From Vibrio sp. SCSIO 43136 (GTDB lineage: Bacteria; Pseudomonadota; Gammaproteobacteria; Enterobacterales; Vibrionaceae): DNA of 64,000 nucleotides. The position numbers were made by a program, and so were the translations under genes. The notes below the pieces were generated by a model that did not search any database, was not told the DNA's origin, and was given only the letters and a program-made list of their open reading frames with translations. Location of the stretch: assembly GCF_023716565.1 (NCBI RefSeq), contig NZ_CP071849.1, forward strand, positions 310,001 through 374,000, given 5' to 3'. Shown here piece by piece: positions 7,734 through 16,344 of this stretch. Numbering within the stretch: the first letter of the stretch is position 1; each line of letters starts with the position of its first letter.

Positions 7734-8834
7734 ATGTGGGTCTGGCAACAGCAAGAGTGGCCTCACTTTACGTGGGACAAAAACGTTATAGAACCGTTGG
7801 TTAGGGAGACTCGTCTCAACCAGGGCGTGCTATTGGGCAAAATGACCAGTCAGCCCACAGATCAAAAGCAAAGTATGCTTGATACCTTGCTTGCAAACAT
7901 TGTTCACTCTAGTGCAATCGAGGGTGAAAAGCTGAATGCATTTTCCGTTCGCTCCTCGCTTGCGAATAAACTAGGTGTTTGTGAAGAAAGACCTTTCCCA
8001 ACTACAGATCAAACCGATGGCCTTGCAGAAATCATGCTGGATGCCGTTGAGAACTTAGAGTCACCTCTAACCCTAGATCGTATCTTACACTGGCATAAGC
8101 GACTCTTCCCTGAAGGCTACACTATGTTCAACCCTGTGATCGGTGGTCAGCTACGAGGTAATGAACCCATGCAGGTAGTTTCCGGCCGAATTGACCGACC
8201 AACGGTACACTTTGAAGCCCCTAGCCGAGATGTGCTGGATCGTGAGCTTCAAACATTAGTTGAATGGTTTAATGCATCCCAAAGCGATGTATCGCTAGAT
8301 CCGCTATTACGAGCTGCCATCACGCATCTTTGGTTTATCACACTTCACCCGTTAGATGATGGTAATGGGCGGATTACTCGTTTATTAACTGATCTAGCTT
8401 TAGCCCAAGCCGAGCAGCAGTCAGTGCGCTTCTACGCCATGTCAGTTGGGATTCTTGCCAACCGCAAAGCCTATTACGAGATACTAGAACAGACACAGAA
8501 AGGTGGTTTGGATATCACCCAATGGCTTGTATGGTTCTTTAATACCTTGAACGAGACCTTTGCTGAGGTGCTTAAGGAGATCGACCAGACGATCTTTAAA
8601 ACCAATTTCTGGCGTAATGTTGATCAAACCAAATTGGCAGCAGAGCAAGTTAAAGTGCTTAATCGAATGCTTGATGGGGATTTTGAGCAAGGGATTAATG
8701 CTACTCAGTATCACAAGGTTGCTAAGGTCAGTAAGCCGACTGCTACTAGGCACTTGGCTTCGCTGGTTGAGATGGGATGTTTGGTTAAGTCTGGTGGTGG
8801 GCGGAGTACTAGGTACTTGTTAACTAAGGAGTGA
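7734..8834 (+). CDS. Fic family protein (AMPylase) with inhibitory helix and winged-helix tail
   Basis: The 366-aa protein starts MWVWQQQEWPHFTWD, the N-terminal signature of DUF4172-type Fic proteins. The Fic motif is HPLDDGNGRITR with catalytic His205; such proteins transfer AMP from ATP to target proteins. An inhibitory S-x-x-x-E-G motif (Ser59, Glu63, Gly64) makes it a class II Fic that restrains itself. The C-terminal 60 residues look like a winged helix (VSKPTATRHLASLVEMG), so it may bind the upstream palindrome. The ATG at 7734 is preferred over an in-frame GTG at 7707 because the family begins at MW-W-QQ. It lies between the dha operon and the SIR2 gene. Confidence 0.88.
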   Translation: MWVWQQQEWPHFTWDKNVIEPLVRETRLNQGVLLGKMTSQPTDQKQSMLDTLLANIVHSSAIEGEKLNAFSVRSSLANKLGVCEERPFPTTDQTDGLAEIMLDAVENLESPLTLDRILHWHKRLFPEGYTMFNPVIGGQLRGNEPMQVVSGRIDRPTVHFEAPSRDVLDRELQTLVEWFNASQSDVSLDPLLRAAITHLWFITLHPLDDGNGRITRLLTDLALAQAEQQSVRFYAMSVGILANRKAYYEILEQTQKGGLDITQWLVWFFNTLNETFAEVLKEIDQTIFKTNFWRNVDQTKLAAEQVKVLNRMLDGDFEQGINATQYHKVAKVSKPTATRHLASLVEMGCLVKSGGGRSTRYLLTKE

Positions 8835-9005
8835 TTAGCTAATCATGCCTTAACTCGCTGGGCAATTAAAGCCAACCTTCATTTGTATTTTATAAAAGAA
8901 GGTTTCTGTGTGATAAGAGTCTACTAACACGAAACCAGATTCCAAACTTTAGGTGCCTATGTGCATAATGTTGAGATTGCATTTATTTACTAGGTCATAA
9001 TTGGT
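8835..9005. other. fic-SIR2 gene spacer
   Basis: This 171-bp AT-rich gap begins with a 14-bp perfect palindrome over the fic stop codon (8832-8845) and contains a loose inverted repeat (AACCTTC 8874-8880 and GAAGGTT 8898-8904) without a clear T-tract. No strong promoter is recognised, though the SIR2 gene needs one or read-through. Confidence 0.4.
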
Positions 9006-11438
9006 ATGAGTATTTCGTTGGAATCAGTTGTAGACAGTATCGAACCGTCAAAAACAGTACTTTTTTTTGGAGCTGGATCTTCAATTCCCTCAGGAGCCCC
9101 AAGTGTTTCAGGCTTGATTTCTGAGATAGGAAGAAAATTCAATTTAGATACTGACGGATATAGTTTAACTGAGCTATCTAGTTTGGCTGAGGATAAAACT
9201 TCACGTAAGGAACTTATTAGCTTTCTGCGGCCTATGTTTGAGCGGCAGCGTGTTACGGGGGCTATGTTAAACTTGCCTTTATATAAGTGGAAAAATATAT
9301 ACACAACAAATTATGATACATTTATTGAGCAAGCATATTCAAAAAAAGAAATACCATTACCAGTATTAAGTACAAATTACGATTTTGCAGAACAAACCCA
9401 CCCTGAAGTTACAAAGTTATATAAGCTTCATGGGACGATTGATAAGGATATCTCTGATGGTCACCAAAGCAGAATTATCATATCTGAAACTGATTATGAC
9501 CATACAAGTGATTATAGGGATGCATTATGGGATGCTTTTAAGTTCGATATGAGTTCAAGTAGTTTAGTTATAATTGGCTATTCACTTTCTGATTCTCATA
9601 TAAAAGACTTGGTAAATAGAGCTATAAAAATAAATAATCAATCACATTCCCCTGCAACAATATATTTGATTTTATATACAAAAGATGAAAATAGAGCTTC
9701 ACTTTTAGAGAAAAGGGGGGTGAAAGTGGCATTCGGTAGTGTCGATGATTTTTTCTCGCAACTACATAAGTTTAATGAGCCTGAAAAGGTGCTATATACA
9801 AGCTCCGGGAATCCATTCGATAGATATCCACTATTGCAGGCAATAACATATACAGTAAAAGATCAACTTAGAAACACCGATAAAAACGTAAGTGCAATGT
9901 TTCATGGTTGGCCTGCTACATATTCTGACATCAAAGCAGGGCTAACTTTTGAAAGGCCTATATCTCGAAGGATAAAAGATGCTCTTAACTTAACCGATGT
10001 GCTTATGTGTACAATTCTAGGTCCTAGTGGAATGGGGAAGAGCACGTTAGCCAGACAGGTTCTATTGAGCTATCACAATAAAGGGCTACATTGTTGGGAA
10101 CATAAAAGTAGCCATCAATTTCTTCCTCATGAGTGGCGTGGTGTTGCAAGACTTTTGGAAAGTAACAACCAAAAAGGGGTTGTGCTAGTAGATGATGCAC
10201 ATATACATTTGAACGAAATAAACACTTTGGCTGATTTGCTATCAGCTGATGGAAACAATAGTTTAAAAGTAATTTTGACATCTACTAGGAATAAGTGGTA
10301 TCCAAGGATAAAATCCCCTACAGTATTTAATAAAGGTGAAGAGTTTGTTGTTAGAAAACTATGTGAAGTTGAAATTGAAAATTTATTAAATCTTGTCGAG
10401 TCTCATCCGGAACTACAACCTTTAGTTGCTAATACATTTGCTGGTTTTTCTAAGTCTGAACGAAAACGACGGCTTACTGCTAAATGTGAATCAGATACAT
10501 TTGTTTGTTTGAAAAACATATTTGCCTCAGAGCAGTTTGATGACATTGTTCTGAGAGAGTTTGCTGATCTAGAGCCGGAACTAAGGGAAATATATAGGTT
10601 GGTAAGTGCAATGGAAAGCGCAGGAGTGAATGTTCATAGACAACTAGTTATTAGGCTTCTAGGGATTCCAGCACAATCCGTCGCTGCATCTATTTCTAAT
10701 CTAGTTGATATAATACATGAATATACCATTAGTGACAGAGAAGGTATATATGGTTGGAAGGGGCGTCACCCTGTCATTACTGATATTATTTCTAAGTATA
10801 AGATGCAAGATGAAACTGAATACTATCAGCTTTTTGAACGGGTAATAGATAGCATAATACCGACATATGATGTAGAGATTAGAACAATCAAACAGTTATG
10901 CGATTTTGATAGTGGGATAAGCAGATTCCCAGATAAACAAAAAAGAAATAAACTGTTAAGAAAAATGATTTCCAAGGCTCCAGGAGAGAGAATACCTAGA
11001 CATAGACTTATTCGGTATCTAATTGATATTAATGAGCTAGAAAAAGCTGAAACTGAGATAAGATTATATGAAAATGATTTTAAACAAGACTCAGCAATGT
11101 TTAGGTATCAGGCACTTCTACTAATGGCTAGATCTGAACGAACAAAAGGGATATTAGACGAGGATCGAGTTTCAATATTAGAAATGGCTCGAATAAAAGT
11201 AGCTAAAGGTATAGAAAAGTTTAAAAACAACAAACACTTACTTAAGACGTATTGTGATGTTGGCTTAGAGTTATTTAAGCGAACGGGAAATGCAGAGTCC
11301 TTTGATGAAGCTTTAGTTCACCTCAAGTTGGCAGAAGAAAGGTTAGGCGACCCTGAAATTACGACGTCTATAATTGTACTTGAGCAACAATTTTCAAGAA
11401 TTCAATTAGACGCACAAGAAAAAGTTGAAGAGGCTTAG
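9006..11438 (+). CDS. SIR2-like / P-loop NTPase protein, candidate anti-phage defence
   Basis: The 810-aa protein has an N-terminal SIR2-like domain (about 1-250): FFGAGSS near residue 20, TTNYD at 100-104, KLHGTID with likely catalytic His142, and an IIGYSLSD strand. A P-loop NTPase follows, with Walker A GPSGMGKST near 340 and Walker B-like VVLVDDAH near 393. The helical C-terminus (about 600-810) looks like TPR-type repeats. SIR2 effectors on NTPase or repeat sensors deplete NAD+ during phage infection in known systems such as DSR and Avs-type proteins; the role here is inferred. The gene is much more AT-rich than its neighbours and uses many ATA and AGA codons, a sign of transfer. It converges on dhaR with a 22-bp gap. 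Confidence 0.8.
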   Translation: MSISLESVVDSIEPSKTVLFFGAGSSIPSGAPSVSGLISEIGRKFNLDTDGYSLTELSSLAEDKTSRKELISFLRPMFERQRVTGAMLNLPLYKWKNIYTTNYDTFIEQAYSKKEIPLPVLSTNYDFAEQTHPEVTKLYKLHGTIDKDISDGHQSRIIISETDYDHTSDYRDALWDAFKFDMSSSSLVIIGYSLSDSHIKDLVNRAIKINNQSHSPATIYLILYTKDENRASLLEKRGVKVAFGSVDDFFSQLHKFNEPEKVLYTSSGNPFDRYPLLQAITYTVKDQLRNTDKNVSAMFHGWPATYSDIKAGLTFERPISRRIKDALNLTDVLMCTILGPSGMGKSTLARQVLLSYHNKGLHCWEHKSSHQFLPHEWRGVARLLESNNQKGVVLVDDAHIHLNEINTLADLLSADGNNSLKVILTSTRNKWYPRIKSPTVFNKGEEFVVRKLCEVEIENLLNLVESHPELQPLVANTFAGFSKSERKRRLTAKCESDTFVCLKNIFASEQFDDIVLREFADLEPELREIYRLVSAMESAGVNVHRQLVIRLLGIPAQSVAASISNLVDIIHEYTISDREGIYGWKGRHPVITDIISKYKMQDETEYYQLFERVIDSIIPTYDVEIRTIKQLCDFDSGISRFPDKQKRNKLLRKMISKAPGERIPRHRLIRYLIDINELEKAETEIRLYENDFKQDSAMFRYQALLLMARSERTKGILDEDRVSILEMARIKVAKGIEKFKNNKHLLKTYCDVGLELFKRTGNAESFDEALVHLKLAEERLGDPEITTSIIVLEQQFSRIQLDAQEKVEEA

Positions 11439-11460
11439 GTATGTATGGGTGTTGGTTGAT

Positions 11461-13374
11461 CTACCCCTCAACCAACCCATACTTCTTAACCTTCCTCCAA
11501 AGCGTAGTCCGCCCAATTTGTAACACTTTCGCCATTACCTGCATTTTCCCATCATAGCGCTCCCAAGCATCAATGATCGCTCGCTTCTCAATCTCTTCCA
11601 GTGATAGCCCTTCATTCGGGTTAGCGTCTCCATCACTTTGTAGCAGATCACTAGGGATATCCATCAGTTGGATAAGGTTGCTACTACGGTTGAGTAAGAT
11701 TTTCTCCATGCGGTTTTTCAGCTCAGAGTTGTTGCCTTGCCAGCGGTAATTGAGTAAAGCCGCTTTGGCTTCTGTCCCTAGTTCTACCTTGTTTCCGTGG
11801 CGCTTTTGGTAGATGGAGAGTAGCTGCTCAATAATGAGCTCTATATCTTCACTGCGCTGGTAAAGTGGTGAGATTTCAAGTTCATTAGAGGAGATCTCAT
11901 AGTAGAGTTGACGGCTAAAATAATCTTGGGCGACATACTCACGGATGTCTTCGCTAGTGCTGGTGACGAGCTGGAATTTTACCGGGATAAGGCGCTGGCT
12001 ATTGTGGCGGCTAATCAAGCCAGTTTTAAGGTACTTTAGCAATACCGCTTGAAGCTCTTGGCTCAAATATTCGAAGTTTTCAAGATACAGTGTGCCGTCA
12101 TGGGCTAGTTCAAATTTGGATGGCTGACCATTGTCGTCATCGTAGCCCAGCGTATCTCTAAGCATTTGCTCATTATTGAGTGAGCGGCAATTGAGGCTAA
12201 TAAATGGCCCTTGTCGGTATTCACTTTCGCTGTGGATTGCCATGGCTAGGGTGCTTTTTCCCACGCCTTCTTCACCGGTAAGCAAGATTGGGGATTTGGA
12301 TTTTATTGCCCTTTTGGCCATGGTGATGACCCGCTGCATTTTTTGTGAGCGAGCAGGTAGAGATTCGAAAGTGTGTTTGACACTGCTTCCGACCTGCTGC
12401 TGAGCAAGTTTGCGGATCTTATCCAGAGGATGAGTGAAGAGGAGTGAACTACCATCCGCCATGGGTGTATAGGTCACTATTGCTTCGATAAATGCGCTGT
12501 TCACTTCAATGGTGGTTTGAAGACGCTCAATACGCTCTCTTTGCTGGATCTTAACCATCAAGTTAGGTGGAAAGCGGATGATGTTGAATACATCTCTATC
12601 CAATACTTTTTGTGGATTGAGGCCAAGCAGTTGCTGGTTTTGATGACTGGCAATTGTGATGCGGTTGTCTGTATCCCAACCGAGCAAACCATCGTCCATG
12701 TTTTCTAATGTGGTTTGATGTGCGCACATCAAACGGTGCATGTTGTCTTGTTCAGAATCGATGTGGATTTGTAGCGAAACTTCTTTTGCACACGCATCGA
12801 CAACAATAGTGCTTTCAAGGCAGTGATCTTCTGCAGGCCGCACCATGGTGACACAGCCTCGCAAACGACCGAGCGTATCGAAAATTGGGGCAGCGCTAGT
12901 CACATAAGGATGAAGGTGGCGGTTAAAATGTTCAGCAGCTAAGACTTCGCTACTTTGGTGTGTTTCGAGAGCAATGCTGGTGGCATTTGTCCCCATTTTA
13001 CCTTCGGCGATGAAGCAGCCGGTTTTTATGCCGAGCTGCTGTAGCTCTTCTAACAGTTTTGGATGACCAACAGTATGGAGCACACAGCCGTTATCGTCGG
13101 TGACAAACATCATAACTTGTTTGTCGCCAAACTGGTCATAGGTATCTTCGATAACCGTGGTAGCGCAGCCGATGATGCGTTGATTACGCTTCATCAAGGA
13201 GCTAAGGGTATGCCCAGAGGCGATATGAGGTTTCGACCAATGGTAGGCGCTGCAACGCTTACTGCTGCGCTCCCAAGATTCGACCACGGGTGTGTGGGCG
13301 AAATCAGGAGAGACCCAGTGGTGTTTTTGGAAGAAATCCCACTTCTTTTTAGTGTCTTCTATTTGGTCTAGCAT
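11461..13374 (-). CDS. dhaR: Transcriptional activator of the dihydroxyacetone kinase operon, DhaR
   Basis: The 637-aa protein has the DhaR layout: GAF/PAS sensory half (about 1-310), AAA+ domain (about 330-560, Walker A LLTGEEGVGKST) and C-terminal Fis-type helix-turn-helix (AKVLQIGRTTLWRKVKKYGL). The GAFTGA sigma54-contact loop is missing, and the Walker B region reads GTLYLENFEYL. E. coli DhaR shares these changes and works with sigma70 RNA polymerase; DhaL-ADP activates and DhaK inhibits it. The gene is separated from dhaKLM by the fic/SIR2 block. A repeat element follows its start on the upstream side. Confidence 0.9.
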   Translation of the reverse strand: MLDQIEDTKKKWDFFQKHHWVSPDFAHTPVVESWERSSKRCSAYHWSKPHIASGHTLSSLMKRNQRIIGCATTVIEDTYDQFGDKQVMMFVTDDNGCVLHTVGHPKLLEELQQLGIKTGCFIAEGKMGTNATSIALETHQSSEVLAAEHFNRHLHPYVTSAAPIFDTLGRLRGCVTMVRPAEDHCLESTIVVDACAKEVSLQIHIDSEQDNMHRLMCAHQTTLENMDDGLLGWDTDNRITIASHQNQQLLGLNPQKVLDRDVFNIIRFPPNLMVKIQQRERIERLQTTIEVNSAFIEAIVTYTPMADGSSLLFTHPLDKIRKLAQQQVGSSVKHTFESLPARSQKMQRVITMAKRAIKSKSPILLTGEEGVGKSTLAMAIHSESEYRQGPFISLNCRSLNNEQMLRDTLGYDDDNGQPSKFELAHDGTLYLENFEYLSQELQAVLLKYLKTGLISRHNSQRLIPVKFQLVTSTSEDIREYVAQDYFSRQLYYEISSNELEISPLYQRSEDIELIIEQLLSIYQKRHGNKVELGTEAKAALLNYRWQGNNSELKNRMEKILLNRSSNLIQLMDIPSDLLQSDGDANPNEGLSLEEIEKRAIIDAWERYDGKMQVMAKVLQIGRTTLWRKVKKYGLVEG

Positions 13375-13406
13375 GAAGCTTTGCCTATACCTTGCAGAGG
13401 CTCTTA

Positions 13407-13523
13407 GCTCCTCCCCTTTTCCAAGGGGAGGCTGGGAGGGGTTCTGAAAGGAGCTTAAGTCCTGCGCATGAATTTAGGTCTGTGCAGAACCCCCTCCAGC
13501 TCCCCCTTGGAAAGTGGGAGAGC
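13407..13523. repeat. Long imperfect inverted repeat (REP/MITE-like element)
   Basis: Arms of about 40 bp at 13407-13446 and 13485-13523 are nearly complementary, joined by about 38 bp. Each arm contains its own small hairpin (CTCCCCTT...AAGGGGAG type). It fills the space between the starts of dhaR and the downstream end of the sulfoquinovose regulator gene. The pyrimidine/purine-rich sequence resembles intergenic REP-type repeats dispersed in Vibrio and Shewanella genomes. Confidence 0.7.
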
Positions 13524-13545
13524 GGTTTTTCACACGCTGCTAAAA

Positions 13546-14307
13546 CTAACCTTCACAAACCTCTAAGTTAACGCCTTCTTTCTCAGCGGTTGCTCGAAGT
13601 TCTGGACTTACAGGTTCATTGGTAAATAAGAAGCTAGCATCACGAATGTGGCCAAGTTGAATCGAGCCTTTCGGAATAAACTTGGTTGAGTCTAAAGCCA
13701 GCATTACGTGTCTTGCTGAACTCATGGCTTTTTGAGTGATCAAAGTTTCGTTGAGATCGTACTCAAGCAATGTCCCATCTACATCCATTGAACCTGCGCT
13801 GGTGACCAAGTAGTCGAAGCGGAAGTTGGCGATAAAATCCAATGCTTCTGTCCCTGCAATACCACCGTTGGTCGCTTTTACCTTGCCACTTGGGATCAGC
13901 ACATCAAACGTTTTGTTGCTGTGCAAAATATTGGCAACGCGCAAACTGTTGGTGATAACTTGCAAGTTACTTTTATTGAGCAGATGGCTAGCCACGACTT
14001 CCATGGTTGTACCAATCGTGATGAATACCGTTGAATTATCTGGGATCATCTCGGCAATGCGTTTTGCAATGGCGTTTTTCTCAGATGTTTCGGACACTTT
14101 ACGCACCTCGTAATCGAGGTTGGTTTTGGTCGCAGGTGAACTGGCACCACCATGGTGACGGATCAACAGGCGTTCATCACTTAACTTCTTAATATCACGG
14201 CGAATCGTTTGAGTAGATACGTCTAGCTGTTCGGCCAGATCTTCAACCGTGTAGTAGCCTTTATCAATTACGAGCTTTAATAATTTATCTTGTCTTGGAT
14301 TCGTCAC
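13546..14307 (-). CDS. csqR: DeoR-family repressor of sulfoquinovose catabolism (CsqR/YihW-like)
   Basis: The 253-aa protein has an N-terminal DeoR helix-turn-helix (about 5-60: TVEDLAEQLDVSTQTIRRDI, RHHGGA) and a C-terminal sugar-phosphate sensing domain (ITIGTTMEVVA, ITNSLRVANIL, NGGIAGTEAL, DYLVTSAG). Similarity to E. coli YihW/CsqR is strong throughout. It lies 19 bp downstream of the kinase gene, in one operon on the minus strand. The start is a GTG with GGAAG six bases upstream. Repression relieved by sulfoquinovose or its metabolites is known for CsqR and inferred here. Confidence 0.88.
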   Translation of the reverse strand: MTNPRQDKLLKLVIDKGYYTVEDLAEQLDVSTQTIRRDIKKLSDERLLIRHHGGASSPATKTNLDYEVRKVSETSEKNAIAKRIAEMIPDNSTVFITIGTTMEVVASHLLNKSNLQVITNSLRVANILHSNKTFDVLIPSGKVKATNGGIAGTEALDFIANFRFDYLVTSAGSMDVDGTLLEYDLNETLITQKAMSSARHVMLALDSTKFIPKGSIQLGHIRDASFLFTNEPVSPELRATAEKEGVNLEVCEG

Positions 14308-14326
14308 CGCTAACTTCCATTTCTAT

Positions 14327-15208
14327 TTATATCTGTGAATCGACGACTGAGCGTGTCGGTATGCCTTCCCTGCCACCGCGCTTAGTACATTTCAGCGCCG
14401 CTACTGTATTTGAAAACTTAATTGCGTCACGTGTTGCCATTTGCTCAGCAACGGCCACAACGAATGCTCCATGGAACACATCACCAGCACCAGTGGTGTC
14501 GACAACATCGACCTTAAGTCCTGATTGATGAGCAATTTCTCCATCTTCTAACCAGTAGCAACCTTCGGAGCCCACAGTAACATACACTTTCCCTTTTGTC
14601 TGTTTCTGAGCGATTTTGAGTCCTTCAATTGGATCTGTGACACCAGTGAAGCGTTCAAGCCCTGGTTCAGAGAAAGCAACGTGGTCTGCAAGTGCGACCA
14701 AATCATCGATTGGTTCAGGAGTGAGGTCTGCATCTAATACTGATGGAATGCCGTACTGTTTCGCTTGTTCTAGAGCGTATTTCGCTCCTTCTGTCCAGCG
14801 TACATCGGTCAATACCGCTTGGTAATTTGAAAAGTTGATCGCCTTAAGCGGGGTGATGTCTCGAGATAGCGAAGGATCTTGATAGTTGATGATCATTCGT
14901 TCGCCTTCGTCGTCCACTAAAATCGCCGAAAATGCGGAACTGGCATTGGTGATTTTGATACAGCTATCGGTGTTGACCCCATAGCCAGCAAGCTCTGTGA
15001 GCATAGTGTCGGCAACACCATCACAGCCTACGCGGCCGATAAAATCAACCTCATGTCCAAGTTTTGCCACAGCAACCGCTGCCGTAGCGGCAGGACCACC
15101 ACCCACCTCGTAGTAATCAGTGGCGACGTATTTCCCCCCCGCAGTAGGCAGGTTGGCAACTCTTTGAATTCGATCAAGAACGGTAATACCGAGACACGCT
15201 ATCGACAT
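14327..15208 (-). CDS. yihV: 6-deoxy-6-sulfofructose kinase (YihV-like, PfkB family)
   Basis: The 293-aa ribokinase-family protein aligns along its whole length with E. coli YihV as I recall it. It phosphorylates 6-deoxy-6-sulfofructose at C1 using ATP. Landmarks are the N-terminal GGGPAATAAVAVAKLG sugar-binding segment, ILVDDEGERMIINY, SEPGLERFTG, and the DTTGAGDVFHGAF anion hole with catalytic Asp. It starts the yihV-csqR operon, divergent from the yihU-like gene across 221 bp. Confidence 0.9.
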   Translation of the reverse strand: MSIACLGITVLDRIQRVANLPTAGGKYVATDYYEVGGGPAATAAVAVAKLGHEVDFIGRVGCDGVADTMLTELAGYGVNTDSCIKITNASSAFSAILVDDEGERMIINYQDPSLSRDITPLKAINFSNYQAVLTDVRWTEGAKYALEQAKQYGIPSVLDADLTPEPIDDLVALADHVAFSEPGLERFTGVTDPIEGLKIAQKQTKGKVYVTVGSEGCYWLEDGEIAHQSGLKVDVVDTTGAGDVFHGAFVVAVAEQMATRDAIKFSNTVAALKCTKRGGREGIPTRSVVDSQI

Positions 15209-15429
15209 TTGGAAACTCTCATATTGTTAGGTATTGGCAATGCCGCATGAGTCAGCATTACCTCGGATGATTTCATTATACGATGCGCTTTAAAGGTATC
15301 TGAGAGAACTGTCACATAACGAAACCAAATCAACAAAAAACAACAAAATGTGACAAACCTAATAGTTATTAATTTCTGTCCGCCTATAGTGAACATACAT
15401 TTCGTTAGCTCACAAAAAAGGACAATTTC
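15209..15429. promoter_or_regulatory. Divergent promoter region of the sulfoglycolysis genes with candidate operators
   Basis: This 221-bp space carries TGTCACA (15310-15316) and the inverted TGTGACA (15349-15355), separated by A/C-rich sequence with AACAACAAAA-type runs. Similar CTGTCACA elements occur before yihS (18201-18208) and before the small gene at 29978 (29950-29957), suggesting a shared regulator, most simply the CsqR-like protein. A TATAGT -10-like box lies at 15385-15390 without a good -35. Confidence 0.5.
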
Positions 15430-16323
15430 ATGTCAACTATTGGATTTATCGGTCTTGGTCAAATGGGTAGCCCTATGGCGACTACCTTGATCAATGGTGG
15501 TCACACGGTATGCGTTTTCGACATTAATCAATGTGCAGTCAATGAGTTAGTAGAAAAAGGCGCCCACGCAGCAAGCACTCCAGCACAAGCTGCAAGCGAA
15601 GCTGAGTTTGTTATTACCATGCTTCCAAACGGAAAACTGGTCCGTGAAGTCGTATTTGGTGTAAACGGTATCACAGAGACGTTGAGTAAAGATGCGTTGG
15701 TGATCGACATGTCATCGATTCATCCATTTGAAACCGATGCACTGGTCTCAGAAATGACAGAAAAAGGCTACGCCATGATGGAAGCCCCAGTTGGCCGTAC
15801 ATCTGATCATGCGGTACGCGGCGAGCTGCTTATTTTGGCCGGTGGTACGAAAGAGCAAATTGAGCGAGCTCAGCCATTATTCGACTGCATGGGTTCAGAA
15901 ACGATTGATGCTGGTGGTCCGGGTAAAGGTATTCGCGTCAAGATGGTCAATAACTACATGAGTATTGCATTGAACGCATTGTCGGCAGAAGCGGCAACCT
16001 TATCTGAGGCGATTGGTTTGGATTTTGAAACTGCACTTGCGGTGATGAGTGGCACTCCAGCGGGCAATGGTCACTTCAAGACGACTTGGCCAAACAAAGT
16101 GCTGGCTGGCGATCTTAGCCCTGCATTCATGGTTGACCTAGCCCACAAAGATCTGGGAATTGCGTTGGATTTGGCGAATCAAGTTAACGTGCCAATGCCA
16201 TGCGGCGCTGCGTCTCGTGAACTGTACAGCATTGCTCGCGCAGCAGGCCGTGGTCGTCAGGACTGGACATCAGTATTTGAGCAGCTTCGAGTCACTTCAG
16301 GTCTTGAACCTAAGATCAAATAA
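15430..16323 (+). CDS. yihU: Sulfolactaldehyde reductase (YihU-like)
   Basis: The 297-aa 3-hydroxyisobutyrate-dehydrogenase-family enzyme is very similar to E. coli YihU. It reduces sulfolactaldehyde to 2,3-dihydroxypropanesulfonate with NADH. Seen are the Rossmann motif [13 protein letters not shown], the substrate-binding PVGRTSDHA segment, the catalytic Lys region [14 protein letters not shown] (about residue 177) and [18 protein letters not shown] precedes the ATG. The aldose epimerase gene follows 21 bp later. Confidence 0.92.
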   Translation: MSTIGFIGLGQMGSPMATTLINGGHTVCVFDINQCAVNELVEKGAHAASTPAQAASEAEFVITMLPNGKLVREVVFGVNGITETLSKDALVIDMSSIHPFETDALVSEMTEKGYAMMEAPVGRTSDHAVRGELLILAGGTKEQIERAQPLFDCMGSETIDAGGPGKGIRVKMVNNYMSIALNALSAEAATLSEAIGLDFETALAVMSGTPAGNGHFKTTWPNKVLAGDLSPAFMVDLAHKDLGIALDLANQVNVPMPCGAASRELYSIARAAGRGRQDWTSVFEQLRVTSGLEPKIK

Positions 16324-16344
16324 CCTACTGAAGAGGCAGAATTC

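Noticed and set aside
8832..8904. fic terminator formed by the palindrome at the stop codon or the AACCTTC/GAAGGTT repeat
   Set aside because: Neither is followed by a proper T-tract, and the second has a long loop.
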